Assembly: GCA_958450365.1 (NCBI GenBank)
Contig: CAUEEP010000736.1
Span: 1-64,000 of the forward strand
DNA: 64,000 nucleotides
From: Mesorhabditis belari
Taxonomy: Eukaryota; Nematoda; Chromadorea; Rhabditida; Rhabditidae
Direction of reading: 5' to 3'
Below the pieces are notes generated by a model. It was not told the DNA's origin and did no database searches. It was given only the letters and a program-made list of their open reading frames with translations. This document shows positions 10,963-23,189 of this stretch, piece by piece. The first letter of the stretch is position 1; each line of letters opens with the position of its first letter. Made by a program: the position numbers and the translations under genes.

Positions 10963-12368
10963 CAGTCATGTTCAAAAGTCTTCTCGGCTCCTGGGTGGCA
11001 ACTTTCAAACGCAAATTTAGGAACCTTTAGGAACCAAATTTAGGCTATAAAAAAGTTGTCACAAGTATTTAGTATCACAAGTACCAAGCATTGAACTCGA
11101 GTTTATTTTAAACAACAAAAATAAGCGTAAACGACATAAAGGTCACGAAAACAATGGACAAAAGTCTTGGCGGCACAGACATAGAGGCGAAAAATTCAAT
11201 ATTTTGTAGATCCGCCTTTAGCTGCAATGACCGCTTGGAGCCTCCGGGGCATACTGTCAACTAGATCGCGTAAAATTTGTGGCGCAATTGTCGCCCAAAC
11301 TCGCCGTACGAAGTACCAAAGGTCCGCCTTAGAGTTAAACCGTCTTCCCTTGAGTTTCGTCTTGATAAACGCCCATAGGTGTTCAATAACATTCAAATCG
11401 GGGCTGTATGGAGAAGCTGAGACGAGTTGAACACGATTCGCGCGGAACCATTCGGGTAGTCGAGCTCTTCCTCCATTGGCAAGTCGAACCATAAGCAACT
11501 GACTCTTGTGGCAAGGAGCATTGTCCTGGTAGAAGAACCATCCTTGTCCCATTTTGGCGGTCGCAAAAGGAAGAAATTTGTTCTCCAGGATCGTCTTATA
11601 GCGCTGGGCATCAAGAGTCTAGTTGAGAAGGACCCAATCGTTGGCGGTCCAACTTGCGTACTTTTTCGCAAACTGCCACCTGAGTTTTCGGTGCCTGGCA
11701 ACCATTAGCGATTTCTTGGCAGCTCTTCTAGTCACCAATCCAGCTCAAATCGAACGACGGCTAACAGTTTTTCGTGAGATAACCCTATTTGAAAGATTCT
11801 TGATGAAAGCCACGCCGTCAGTTGCTGTCTTTTTCGGCTCTTCTCGATGATCCAAAACGAGTTTACGATCCTCTCTTGGAGTTGTAACCGGTGGGCGGCC
11901 TGTTTTGAGCTTTGGATGAAGGTTTCCAGTTGCCTTGTGTGTGATGCGTTCAACTGTCCTCGTACCGCATTTGAATTTTTCCGCGATGTCTTTTTCTTTC
12001 TCTCCTCTATTTCTTGCTTCTAAAATTGCTTTTTTGTCTGGTGTTGATAAATACGCTCCAGGCATCTGAAAAACATTAAAACATTACAAAAATATATGCA
12101 AGATACACAAAAAAATAGAAAAAAAACGAGTATTGTAGTAAGCCGCCAAGACTTTTGTCCATTGTTTTCGTGACCTTTTTGTCGTTTACGCTTATTTTGG
12201 TTGTTTAAAGTAAACTTTCGAGTTCAATGCTTGGTCATAGCTAAAAGTAGAGCAAAAATGCTCAAAAATACTTGTGATAACTTTTTTATAGCCTAAATTT
12301 GGTTCCTAAAGGTTCCTAAATTTGCGTTTGAAAGTTGCCACCGCCGCCAAGACTTTTGCCCATGACTG
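10963..12368. mobile_element. Tc1-like element with long inverted repeats
   Basis: Ends in CAGTCATG ... CATGACTG with TA duplications at 10961-10962 and 12369-12370. Unit B has the empty site at about 28037 (AATAAATATCTAGTT). The inverted repeats extend roughly 200 bp, though the left one has lost part of the sequence, and include the phrases AAAAGTCTTC/AAGACTTTTG and AAGCGTAAACGAC. It encodes a transposase on the minus strand. Confidence 0.92.
11196..12065 (-). pseudogene. Tc1-like transposase pseudogene, wide D-E spacing
   Basis: The N-terminal part (12065-11745) starts MPGAYLSTPDKKAILEARN and reads as a paired HTH domain with a GRPP linker. The C-terminal part (11552-11196) has YQDNAPCH (second catalytic Asp) and SPDLNVIEHLW (catalytic Glu), then the usual Tc1 tail. 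The middle, where the first Asp should be, is frameshifted and partly deleted (11745-11552). Counting residues between the Asp of QDN and the Glu of IEHLW gives 46 rather than the 34 of classical Tc1 elements. The extra residues contain RLANGGRARLP, which also occurs in the element at 15191-16515. Confidence 0.85.
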
Positions 12369-12405
12369 TATCTAGTTTAACTTTGAAATTAGAAGATTTG
12401 GTTGA

Positions 12406-13263
<858 letters not shown>

Positions 13264-13439
13264 CTTAATTCAGACCAATCAAGACCGTTTCAAAAAAATC
13301 TTATAAGAAATTTATGAACAGAGAAAATAAAGATTTTTGAATTTAAATGATAATAACAAAAACACTATTTAAAAGACCATCAAACTTTATGACTAAATGT
13401 TAAACCGACAAGCAATGCTTTGATCTCAGAAAGGTTCAT

Positions 13440-14943
13440 TTTTTAATTTTAAATAAAAAACTCTTAAACAACTCTTTCTAACTTTTAAATAAACAACTTT
13501 AAAACAAAATTATTCAGTTAACCTTTAGAAATTTTGAGCTCCTCTGGTTTCAATTTCTCTTTCTCATATTTTGTAGTTTGAGATCGCGAAGAATTGAGAG
13601 TTTGGCGATTTTTGAAGACATTCGTTGAAGATGATCAATCATTTTTTGGTTGCGTGCTAAACATTCAAGTTTTCAGGAGCTTCTTGGCTACACATAACCT
13701 ATTCAATTGATCAATTGAGTTTAATTCCAACGAAGTACCCAGCCAAACGGTAATTGGAATAATAGTGTGATTCTCTTGGCTAGTGTCAGTTTTTTGAAGA
13801 GTATCAACTTCAAAAGCGATCGTAACCAATCTATTTGTCTTTGAACTTATTTTCTGAGTCACCTCACGTCATTTTCCATTTCAAGAGTGTTCGATAAATA
13901 AGCGTCTACTTGGCAAACTTGTCATCAATCTTCATCTACGATGCTTTAAGAGTACCTATAACTTTCCCTTTGCTAGATCTGTCAAATCAACCTAAGATGT
14001 ACAGTCGGTGAATGGTTCTAAAAGAAGAATCAATTAGCAGAGGTCATGAGGGCTTGCAAATACGACAAAAGTAAAGAATGGAGTTGAGGAAGCAGTTTTT
14101 CAGCTATTTTTGTAGCCCCCATCACATAGATGTCAACAGTAAGTGGATAAGTTGGCAACTTTGATCAAACCTAGTCATATGAGAATCAGAAAATGGATAA
14201 GTTAACGCTAATCAAGGAAAACAAAACAAAAAGTGACAACAATTTTTGACCAACGTTGCTCCAAAACCAGGGGTCTAATCGCTCAAAAAAACTAACAAGG
14301 GAAGGGTATCAAAAACTGTTTCCTTACGTATTTGTATTGAGTTATTGACTCGAGTTTCTATGCTTTCTGTAACTTCAACAAATAGTTACAAAAGCCCTTC
14401 GAAAGTATCAGAATCAGTACATAAGTATTGAAAAATTTAACATTTTTTGCCACATTTCTGAGCTACAGGTGCATAAAATTCAACTTTATTATTCGTCGCA
14501 AATACGTAGGGAAAGCAAAAAAGCAAAAAAGCTTTGTAAGAGATCCAGTACTCAAAAATGTAAGAGATCCAGTACTCTCGCCGAATACCCACTGGACCAC
14601 CGAAGAATCTGTTAACAAACGTGTGTCGGCTTCTTAAGAAGTCCGGAATTTGGATATCTCGCGTTTGCGAAGCCTTCTGCAAAAACTAAAAACGGGTTCG
14701 AGACCTCCATGGCCGACTCTACAAGATGGATTTGGTTCCGAGTCAAAAGCTTGACCTGGTGCCTTTCCCTTGTGAATACTTTCCAATTTTTTCATGTTTT
14801 TCATTGAGATTGGGCAGCCACGAAGAATGCGACAGTTACGAAATTTGCATGTAAAATAAGCATATGATCCTTTCTAGCGTAAGCGCAAAAATTTCCTCCC
14901 TCATTTTTACTCGATCGATGCTATTTATTGTCTTAGTGAAGCA
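13440..14943. other. Non-coding 5' flank, unit B copy
   Basis: Counterpart of 5479-7025. A stretch at about 14200-14560 is not matched in unit A at the same place. No supported exon. Confidence 0.4.
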
Positions 14944-15190
14944 ATGATTTCGTTTTACGCAATTCTCTTTTACATTTTCTATTCGATTCCACTCTTTGCA
15001 TACACTTTGGTGAGTTTTTCTAAAGTTTTACTTGATATTTGTTGATTTTTAAACGTTTTGTGCATTTAGCTGGTCGCCACCTGTAACAAAGCCAGCAACA
15101 ACAACGACAAGCTGAAGAATTCTTCAATTGTTGGTTTTACTTTCAATTTTAAAGTTTATGAACCTCTTGTGGTGTGGAAAAACCACAATA

Positions 15191-16515
15191 CACTGTGGTG
15201 CAAAAGTCTGGTCCCACCATTAAAAAAGGAAAGCTAGATTAAGATTTTGTCGGTTCTCCTTTAGCCAAAATCACTGCTTGAATGCGTTGAGGCATTGAAT
15301 CGACGAAATCACGTAGAATTCCCGAAGAAATTTGTCGCCAAACGTTTCTGATAAAGAACCAAAGCTCGACCTTTGTGTTGAATATCTTGCCCCTAAGTGT
15401 AGTCTTTAAATCGGCCCAAAGATGCTCTATAGCATTCAAATCCGGCGAATAAGGAGGCACTTTAATCAATTTTACACGATAAGCAGCAAAAGCACCGGGT
15501 AGGCGAGCTCTTCCTCCATTTGCAAGCCGGACAACTCGGCCCATCGATATAAGAGCCATCCTTGTGGCACGTTCGTGTTTGCAAATGGAAGTAAGTTGTT
15601 CTCTATGATTGACTTGTACCTTTGAGCATCGAGATTTCCATTGATAAACACTAGCGGTCCCGGTACACTTCAATTCATCGAGCCTAAAAAAGACAAATCG
15701 TAAGTGAAAAATAGGGCGAACACTTACCCCACAACATAATGCTCCCACCACCGAATTTGACCGTTGGCTTAACGTATTTGAGCTTATAACGTTGTCCAAT
15801 TGGTCTCCTGATTAGATGGGTACTGTCCGGGTAGTATAAACTAATTCTAGGCTCATCAGTGAAAATGACTCGGGCCCAGTCATCGGAAGTCCAACACTCG
15901 TAGTTCTTTGCAAAATCATATCTCAGCTTCTGGGTTTTTAGACAGGGCCTTCAACTTCATGACTCCATGGCTCGAAGTCAGATCCGGGACGATTCTATGG
16001 TCAATGATAAGTGCTCGATCTTCAGTTTTTGTTGTAATCGGTGGACGACCACTTTTCGAAGCTTTATGAAAACTTTGGTCTGCTTCCGATTTTGCTGCTA
16101 GCCTTCTATTTCCTTTTATTGCATTGGAAGAGCATCGCAATAGACGGTGATGAATATCCATATTTCTTTGCTTGCACGATCTTTTGCTTATCAGGAGTTG
16201 ATAAATATTTGCGAGTCGACATCTAAAAATAAAAAGATAATACAAAAAATTCATGAGAACAAACAAAGGGGAAGAAAAAATACAAATTTTCTTAGTGAGA
16301 CAAGACTTTTGCACCGCCTTTTTTTTCTCAAGTTTTACGAAAAAAAAAGGTTTTAAAAACAACAAAATATTGGAGTACGGGCATTTACATAGTAAAAGAT
16401 GAAGGGATAAGCTACTAAAAAAACCCATTACTTAAAAAGTTGTTTTCGAAAATTTTTAGAATTTTGACAAAATGTTTCAGAAGAGTAAGTGGGATAAGAC
16501 TTTTGCACCACAGTG
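15191..16515. mobile_element. Tc1-like element splitting a coding exon
   Basis: Terminal repeats CACTGTGGTGCAAAAGTC and GACTTTTGCACCACAGTG with TA duplication (15189-15190, 16516-16517). Unit A reads straight through at 7264-7276 (CCACAATATCTTG), which is the empty site. It lies within exon 2 of the unit B copy of the novel gene. Confidence 0.95.
15239..16222 (-). pseudogene. Tc1-like transposase, degenerate
   Basis: Starts MSTRKYLSTPDKQKIVQAK at 16222 and shows a paired-HTH region with SGRPPITTKTEDRALIIDH. The first catalytic Asp is present (VIFTDEPRISLY, near 15860). The second Asp block has been lost by a small deletion near 15555 (reads GWLLYRWAEL instead of a QDN motif). The C-terminus is good: RLANGGRARLP, YSPDLNAIEHLW, LRDFVDSMPQRIQAVI. 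The frame is broken by at least one indel. It belongs to the same subfamily as the element at 10963. Confidence 0.85.
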
Positions 16516-16583
16516 TATCTTGTTCTCAAAGGTATTTAGCTTAGAAGCATTGTTGGTTTTTAGGATTTTAGCTGTAAATATTA

Positions 16584-17810
16584 GGGGCTTGCAAAAGAAA
16601 CTGCGTATTATACGCAACGTTCAAACACCTCGAAAATCAATAATAAAAGACTTTATTCCAAAAGGTACTCGCCAAAATTATCAACTATATTTTTCCATTT
16701 TTTGTGTAGACTTCGGATGTCTGATTCGAAAAATTCGGGGTCCCGCGATGCAAAGTAGTCTTGCGCCCAAATTTCGACTTCTTCAGGATTGTTAAACTTT
16801 AGCTTTGCAAGAGAGTGTTGCATAGACAGGAACGAGTGGTAATCTGAGGGAGCGATATCAGGCGAATAGAGCGGATGAGGCACAAGTTTCCAGCCTAATT
16901 CTTCTATGGTGTTTTGAGCCAAGTTTGATGTGTGTACCCGGAAATTGTGAGCGAGTAAATGGATTGTCCTTGGATTAACACCTCTTTCTCGTAGAATTTC
17001 ATCAGCTTTCTTCGGCTGTTCGGCGTAGCTTTGAGAAGTTATAGTTTTTGAAGATTTTTGTAGTTTAAAATAAACGATTCCTTTCATATTCCAAAAGACC
17101 GACAGCATAACTTTCTTTCTGTGAAGTTCTGGATGTGATGTCGGAATCGGCCTTTCTCCTTTGCTCAACCATTGTCTTTTGCGTGTTGAATTATTGAAAT
17201 ATATCCACTTTTTGTCCATCGTCAACATGCTTTCAAAAAAAAAGCACTGCCCGTAGCCTTTTTCAATAAAATCCGAGACAATAAAACTCGATTGGCTTTG
17301 TTTTCAGGCGACAATTCATGTGGGACCCATTGGCCACAACGATTCCTTTTTCCAATAAGCAAAAGGTGTCGGGAAATTGTGCTCTTATCGCATTTAAAGC
17401 ATTCGGCTAATTCGGACAAAGTTTGAGTTGGATCCGACTCGACAACCTCGAGCAACTCCGCATTATCGAGGACAACAGGACGATGTCCATGGGGCTCGTC
17501 TTCCAAGCCCTCATCTCCTTCACGAAAACGCCGGAACCATTCCTGACAACTTCTTTCACTCAAAACGTTTTCTCCAAATGCTTCACAAAGATTCCGGTGC
17601 CAGAGAAGGCAAGCCCGCAAAACGAATTTTTGATCCGTCATCTTCGACAACTAAAATTATTTATAATTCAATGGTCAAACAAATGTGAAAATCAGTAAAA
17701 TAAATAAGCGTTATCAACACAATAGAATAAAATTTAAACTGGGTTAGAGCACTTTCAAATAGAGAAAATATTGTTCCGGCAAGTCATGCGCAGTTTCTTT
17801 TGCAAACCCC
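16584..17810. mobile_element. Mariner element in intron 2 of the dead gene copy
   Basis: Terminal repeats GGGGCTTGCAAAAGAAACTG (left) and the reverse complement with one mismatch (right), flanked by TA. At 1227 bp it is close to full mariner size. Unit A lacks it. A further 20 bp or so on each side is also absent from A. Confidence 0.92.
16653..17650 (-). pseudogene. Mariner transposase, one frameshift and a lost catalytic Asp
   Basis: The N-terminal half (17650-17222) starts MSKMTDQKFVLRACLLWHRN and has HTH features and WVPHELSPENK. The C-terminal half (17228-16653) has LTMDKKW (first Asp), SPDIAPSDYH (third Asp) and a normal tail. The halves are in different frames; the shift lies at a run of nine A on the plus strand (17235-17243). 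The second catalytic Asp, usually HDNARPH, reads AHNFRVH, so it is replaced by His. The 34-residue spacing to the third Asp is kept, which identifies the D34D mariner class. Confidence 0.9.
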
Positions 17811-18314
17811 TAATAATATCTTTATTACAATGTCTAGCAGTTTACATGAGTCTTATAGTTAGATTTGAGGACATATTTGGGCCGAAATACTTCTTTTTCT
17901 GGTTAAATTGTTAATGTATCTACTATCAAGATGTTTGCTTGACTAACTTTTTAACTTTAGTCAGAAAAGGAACATGTCGAGGATGAGGAGAACTCGCAGG
18001 ATCGACCAGTTCCCTCGGTAAGCGAATCATAGAGTGTCCGTACCGACCCAATACAAAAGGAACGCTCAATCAGACGTGTTTTATGTTTTGCTAGAAGGCG
18101 ACAGTCGTAACAAAGTAGCAAACTCACGACAGTTTCTTTTAAAGTCTAGGCTTTCTGTTTAAACATTCTTTTCTTTAGCCATCCTATTAGACGAAAAAGT
18201 AGGAAGCGAACTGGATGCAGAAGCGAATTCGGAAAATGAGTAGGTTTTTATAAATGTTTAAAAATTTTCTAGTTATGATGAATTTTATTACTGTTAGGTG
18301 TATGCGGAAAAAGT

Positions 18315-20494
18315 GGGACCTAGTCAAAATAGCGCCGCCAAAACAGCGACGTTCAAAACAGCGCCATTCAAAACAGCGTCGTTCAAAACAGCGCCCATAC
18401 AAAAATAGCGCCGTTCAAAACAGCGCCCATACAAAAATCGCGCCGTTCAAAACAGCGCCGAATTTAAAGATTTTAATGTAGATTAACCAATGCTCTTTTG
18501 GAGTTTTCCATAAAGGCTTTATTTTCTCGTACATTCTCAAGTAAAATAGTACATAAAAATTTGTTTATTCAAGTAACAAAATGAAAAAATTAAACAACGC
18601 AGTTAACACATATGAATATAACAACATAAAGATTTTAAATGATCGACTGGACTCTTACCCAACGATCCATTTTGAACCGCAACTTTTCTTACACGATGGC
18701 CGTGAAGAACTTTCGACGATTGAGGCGAAGATTGAGGTAGAGTCATGTGCCGAGATGTAGCCGCAAGAAGACGTTTTTCGAAGTCTTCTTGAATATCTAG
18801 TAGCTTTTGAGCAACATAACGAGCAGAACATCGTGAAGTAAGAGCCTAAATCTTTAAACATTAACTAAACATTAAAAACACAAACTTTTAGTAAAGAATT
18901 GTAAGATTCTTGAGACGAGTTGCCAAGTTGTTCGCCACGACAGATTGTATCATACGAGTTCCACGTTTCAATGGAGTGTGTTGGTCGAATGAAGCGACTA
19001 TTTTGAACAAATCCAACAAAAGATTTTTCGAAGTACGAATATAAGCCTAATTTTAAAAATTAAATCTATAACAAAGACAAATAACAAACCTTGTAACTCA
19101 TTAATAAGGGAGGGAATTTGTTTGAAGGCTTCATCTCGTAGTACACGAAAATATCGCAAGACATCAACAGGTCTTATGAATGTCAGTGCAAGCAATCCTT
19201 TCACGTAGACAAACATATTTGAATCACAATAGATGTCTTGTAGTTTCTTCTCCTAAAAGAATAAATAAATGGTAGTTTGAGCAGTTATCATATCGTAAGA
19301 ATAAAACCCCTAAATGTAAATATTTATGAGGCTAACATAACAACAACTCACGAAAAGTTCCAGTGACCGGAGCAGGCCAATCTCTATCACCATCGATTTT
19401 GACTTGCCGACGAGCCATTTGTTGAATACCCTTGGCATTGAGATAAGGCAATAAGTGTGGGCGAGCTCCGAGAACACGTCGTTTAATAATTTCCTTCGTC
19501 GGAACTCCAGCAATCCGATCGTTTTTGGCGCCACAATGTATTCCACGTATCTAAAAATATAAACAAGAAACGATAAGTTAAACAAAACAATACGTACCTC
19601 TTCTTTTTCTTTCAATGGCAGGCAGGTCATAGCGTGCTCGTTGGTGACAGAAAGGACTCCAGTTGCTTCATCTTTATGCATCCTTCCCCGGCAGTTTGTT
19701 TTCGTACAACTAAAAGAAAACTTTAAAATGTTCAACGAATATACAACCAAACTAGTAAAAAGAAATTACCGATAAGCTGTAGCTACCCCTTTTCGGATTG
19801 TTTTGTCCTTCCGATACTCGTGTCCATCTTCATCGTAAAGTAGCACTCCACCTTTCTGAGATAGCGACATCCCTAAATTAAAAAAGATGTTGAGATACCA
19901 AAATTTTGCAGAAAAGTGTAAAAACTGGCTTAATCAATCTTATTACATTTATTTAAGATCAAAGAAACAAAGTTATTACCTTATACAAGTAGAACTTCTT
20001 CGCAAACTATATTGTGTGAAAAATACCTGTGTTTGTCGCTAGCCACGCCGAATCACTTGCAAGGAGTCTTCTATTTCTTCAGGCGACGTTCTTTTACCTA
20101 AAAAAACAAAAAATTAAGTCCCAAGAACAGAAAAAATAAGAAAAAAAACGATGAAAAACAAAATGTGTCGCATTGTTTATTTAAAATGGGCCATAAAACC
20201 TGATTCTGATGATGAAATAATCTGTCGGTTTGGCAAAACACGCGCAAGGTGCTTAGAAATGTTTAAAAAATAACAAAAGTTACAAGTTCTGATGAGAAGT
20301 ATAAAAACATTGGGGTTGAAAAATCTAATCGCAGTCTCTTTCAATTTGGCGCTATTTTTGTATGGGCGCTATTTTGAACGGCGCGATTTTTGTATGGGCG
20401 CTGTTTTGAACGGCGCTATTTTTGTACGGGCGCTGTTTTGAATGGCGCTGTTTTGAACGTCGCTGTTTTGGTGGCGCTATTTTGACTAGGTCCC
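18315..20494. mobile_element. MULE-like element with repeat-built inverted ends
   Basis: A 2180-bp insertion with ends GGGACCTAGTCAAAATAGCG and its exact reverse complement, flanked by the 8-bp direct repeat GAAAAAGT (18307-18314, 20495-20502). Unit A has the empty site near 7788 (GCGGAAAAAGTTTGCC). Each inverted end is about 150 bp and is made of tandem variants of AAAACAGCGCC and CAAAAATAGCGCC. It encodes a spliced FLYWCH/MULE-type protein on the minus strand. MULE assignment rests on that protein; the 8-bp duplication is just below the 9-bp typical of the group. Confidence 0.9.
18603..19870 (-). pseudogene. FLYWCH zinc finger / MULE transposase with missing catalytic core
   Basis: Six exons on the minus strand: 19870-19770, 19709-19598, 19550-19352, 19252-19090, 19046-18886, 18845-18603. 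Exons 1-3 join in phase and exons 4-6 join in phase. The N-terminus is a FLYWCH-type finger: GGVLLYDEDGHEYR, CTKTNCRGRMHK, then EHAMTC. Exon 3 ends DWPAPVTGTF, which resembles the start of the MULE catalytic domain (W-DGTF). Exon 4 resumes far downstream in that fold (VKGLLALTFIRPVDVLRYF), and exon 5 has YFEKSFVGF and ETWNSYDTICRGEQLGNSS, the region where MULEs have W-Y ... G-RTNN-E. The DDE core between exons 3 and 4 is absent, and the phase does not match there (1 versus 0). An internal deletion is the simplest reading. Introns are short and canonical. Confidence 0.85.
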
Positions 20495-21469
20495 GAAAAA
20501 GTTTGCCTTGAACATTTTATGTAATTGTGGTATCTATTTGCGTGAATCTGCACGAATTTTGTTCATAAACGAGCCCAATTCTTTAAAAAAAAACTGTCTT
20601 CTATCAAATATTATTCTAATTGTCTACTTTTCAGTGATAAATCGGACAACACGGTGAACGCAGCTAACTCAAAGGAATCGGTGACCGAAATGAAGACAGC
20701 CAATGAACCGTTAGTTTTTTATGTTTTAAATAATGTATTACTTTATGTAGATTACAGATATGGTCTGTTATATAATAAACTTTTGTTCTAAATTAGAATT
20801 CTTTTGTTTTAATTATCTGCATTGTTTTAGATTGCTCAAATCAACGTCCGAGCCCCATACACAGGAAATTTACGTGCCGATCGGAGCTGCTACGTAAGTT
20901 GATTTGTTCTTTTTATGATTTATTGTTAGTTTACTTTTTTATAAGTTTCTAAAAATAATTTTTATTTTTTTATTTTTATTTTTCAGGAGTCGGCCCGAAC
21001 GCAAGAGCATCCTCTGCAAGTCGATTAAAGTCACGAAACAACAGGTTTGGGATTGTTTTTAAAATAATAGCCAGCTTGTAGTTTTTCCTAAGTTAAAGTG
21101 GATTTTTGAGGTATACTTCAAACTTACATCGATTCTTAAATCGAATTCATTTTAGAAAATCGCTCACAATGTGTCTTTCAATGGAAAAGAAATTGCGGCA
21201 TCTTAATTGTGATCAAATAAATTGTTTTCGTGCCATTTGCCTTGACATCATTTACTGTTGGCTTCAACAGTCTGTGAAAATCATCTGACGGATACAAACA
21301 AATGGGACTTGACAGTATCTTTAACTCAATCTACTGAAGGTTAAGAGTTTGCCTTTCATCCTTGGAAGCTCGTGTGACTTGAAAATTGATTCACCTTCAT
21401 TGTTTATCGAAATCTAAACACGCGAAAGATCAGTAACAAAGTCTGGGCTCTGTCAGATTGTTGGTAACA

Positions 21470-23189
21470 ATGATTCTTCTAAAAATTTTAACCACCTTAT
21501 CAATTCTATTCATATTTGGACTCCAAGTGTAAGAAAAAATTCGGATGTTGCTCTAAAAGTTCAATTTTAGTCATACGCAAGAGGTTTGTGATGCGAGATT
21601 GGACAAAATTGAAGAAAAATTGTGAGATTTGTGATAATCTTTTGATATCGCTATCTTTGTTTCAGATTTTAGTCCTAATACTAATAGAATTGTTAGTTTA
21701 AAATTCGCATTTAGGAATCTCATTCTAGCGGCTCAATCAGACACAGAGCTTTGAGTGAAATGATCAAACTAAGGTCAACTACACGAATTGGGGAATCTCG
21801 ACTCGATCAGTTTTAGGCCCCGGAAACACAGGCCTGATCAGGCTGGCCAACTAAAAAAATTTTTATTGGGTTGGGGAGAATGAGTCGGCGCCGAAAATCA
21901 AAAAAATGTCTAAAACTTCTATTCGACTTCGTCAAATAATATGCGTTTGATATCAGTAGAATGGTTAACTAATTCTCTACAAAATGACATTTAAAAGAAA
22001 ATTCAAACAGCGCCTCCGCTCAAGAAAAAGCCATTTTTTCACAAAAACTACAAACTGTCATCTAGAAAAAACCATTGGTGGGATCTTCCTGCAAATTTGG
22101 CAACTTAAGTAATTGAATGTGCTCTATCTTTTTATATAAACACCAAAGAAGGTTTATGTGAAAGAAACTGTTCAAATGATGAGTCGGACTCTTTGCCATT
22201 TTAACCAGCTGCGTTTGGAAGTTCATAAACTCCACGAAAGAAAAGCTTTGTGGAATCTCTCAAAAGTGATTTTGTAGAGAAATAGTGGATCCTTTTGATG
22301 AAACCAAACGTATGTTTAAAGAAGGCTTTATGTGTGCAAAAAGTCCCTTTAAAGTTTGGCGCCGACTCATTCTCCCCAACCCAATAGGTTTTCGAAATGG
22401 TTAAGACTTTCGACGAGGCCGAGAAATACTGTGTGTCAGAGGGCGGTCATCTTGCTTCAATTCACAGTCGTGAGGAAGACAGATTTGTTTGGAGTGAGTT
22501 TTCCAAAAGCTAGTTGAACTTGCTCTCAACACAGTTTTAGCATAAACCTCAAACAAATCTAGAGCTTGCACATCAACACAATCAGTATTCAGGCGAGGTT
22601 TTCATCGGTTTAAGAAATGATATTAGAAAAGGCAAAACGAAAACAACGAGACACACAGCTTTGAGTGGACTAATCAAACTGAGGTCAACTACACGAATTG
22701 GGGAATCTCGACTCGATCAGTTTTAGGCCCCGGAAACACAGGATCTGGCCAAGATGCTCACGTATGTAAAGATAAGTAAAAAGTGAAATAGATTTCAAAA
22801 TTAATTACACCTCGATTCGTCATGTTTCTCGTAGAATCAGACCATCGCTACAAGAAAAATGAAGAATTGAGTGCACTAGAAAGATGTGTTCACAAAATTT
22901 GAGCATAAAGTACACACTGGAGAGTCTATGATGGAATTTCAGGAACCAAAAAGTAAAGGAAATGATTGAAATCGATCGTTTTGTTCAGTTTTTGACGGTC
23001 ATGTACTGCCCTTCTTGACTCGGTAAAAAATAAAGTTGCATATAACTTATTTTAGACTCACAGAGGCTACAATTGGACTCCATTTGGTGAGAGACTCTGG
23101 AATCTTTATAAAGTTCGATCCGAAGGAAGAGAATCTCCTAATAAACCCGTTTTTGACAAGGCGTTCATCTGCAAGAAATCAGCTTTATA
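21470..23189 (+). pseudogene. C-type lectin gene, rearranged
   Basis: Exon 1 (21470-21528) is a signal peptide (MILLKILTTLSILFIFGL). Exon 2 (21571-21621) reads HTQEVCDARLDKIEEKL. Exon 3 (from 21715) starts NLILAAQS and then breaks into a duplicated scrap of a later exon, hitting TGA at about 21755. After a MITE, exon 4 (22388-22493) reads the lectin core FDEAEKYCVSEGGHLASIHS. The next segment (22563-22759) has FIGLRND and NYTNWG, but in different frames. The last exon (23055-23189) ends FICKKSAL. The long-form lectin fold is recognisable, but the first Cys pair is lost and frames clash. Confidence 0.8.
21866..22384. mobile_element. 519-bp mariner-type MITE
   Basis: Inverted ends TTGGGTTGGGGAGAATGAGT and reverse complement, with TA on both sides (21864-21865, 22385-22386). 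No transposase. The first six bases are shared with the mariner element at 9079 and the MITEs at 49406 and 50794, so a mariner transposase of that group could have moved it (inference). Its right border sits next to lectin exon 4. Confidence 0.88.

Larger units (their letters stand above)
14944..21206 (+). pseudogene. Broken copy of the novel 8-exon gene
   Basis: All eight exons of the 7026-8475 gene can be found in order (14944-15009; 15070-15190 continued at 16516-16531; 17961-18017; 18179-18238; then exons from 20635 to 21206). Exon 2 is split by a Tc1-like element. Intron 2 holds a mariner and intron 4 holds a MULE. Exon 4 has 5 extra bases after CCATC, which give an in-frame TAG. It is dead. 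Confidence 0.88.

Noticed and set aside
15239..15799. 186-aa protein upstream of the Tc1 tail
   Set aside because: The N-terminal part is out of frame; only the second half is real transposase, annotated under the pseudogene.
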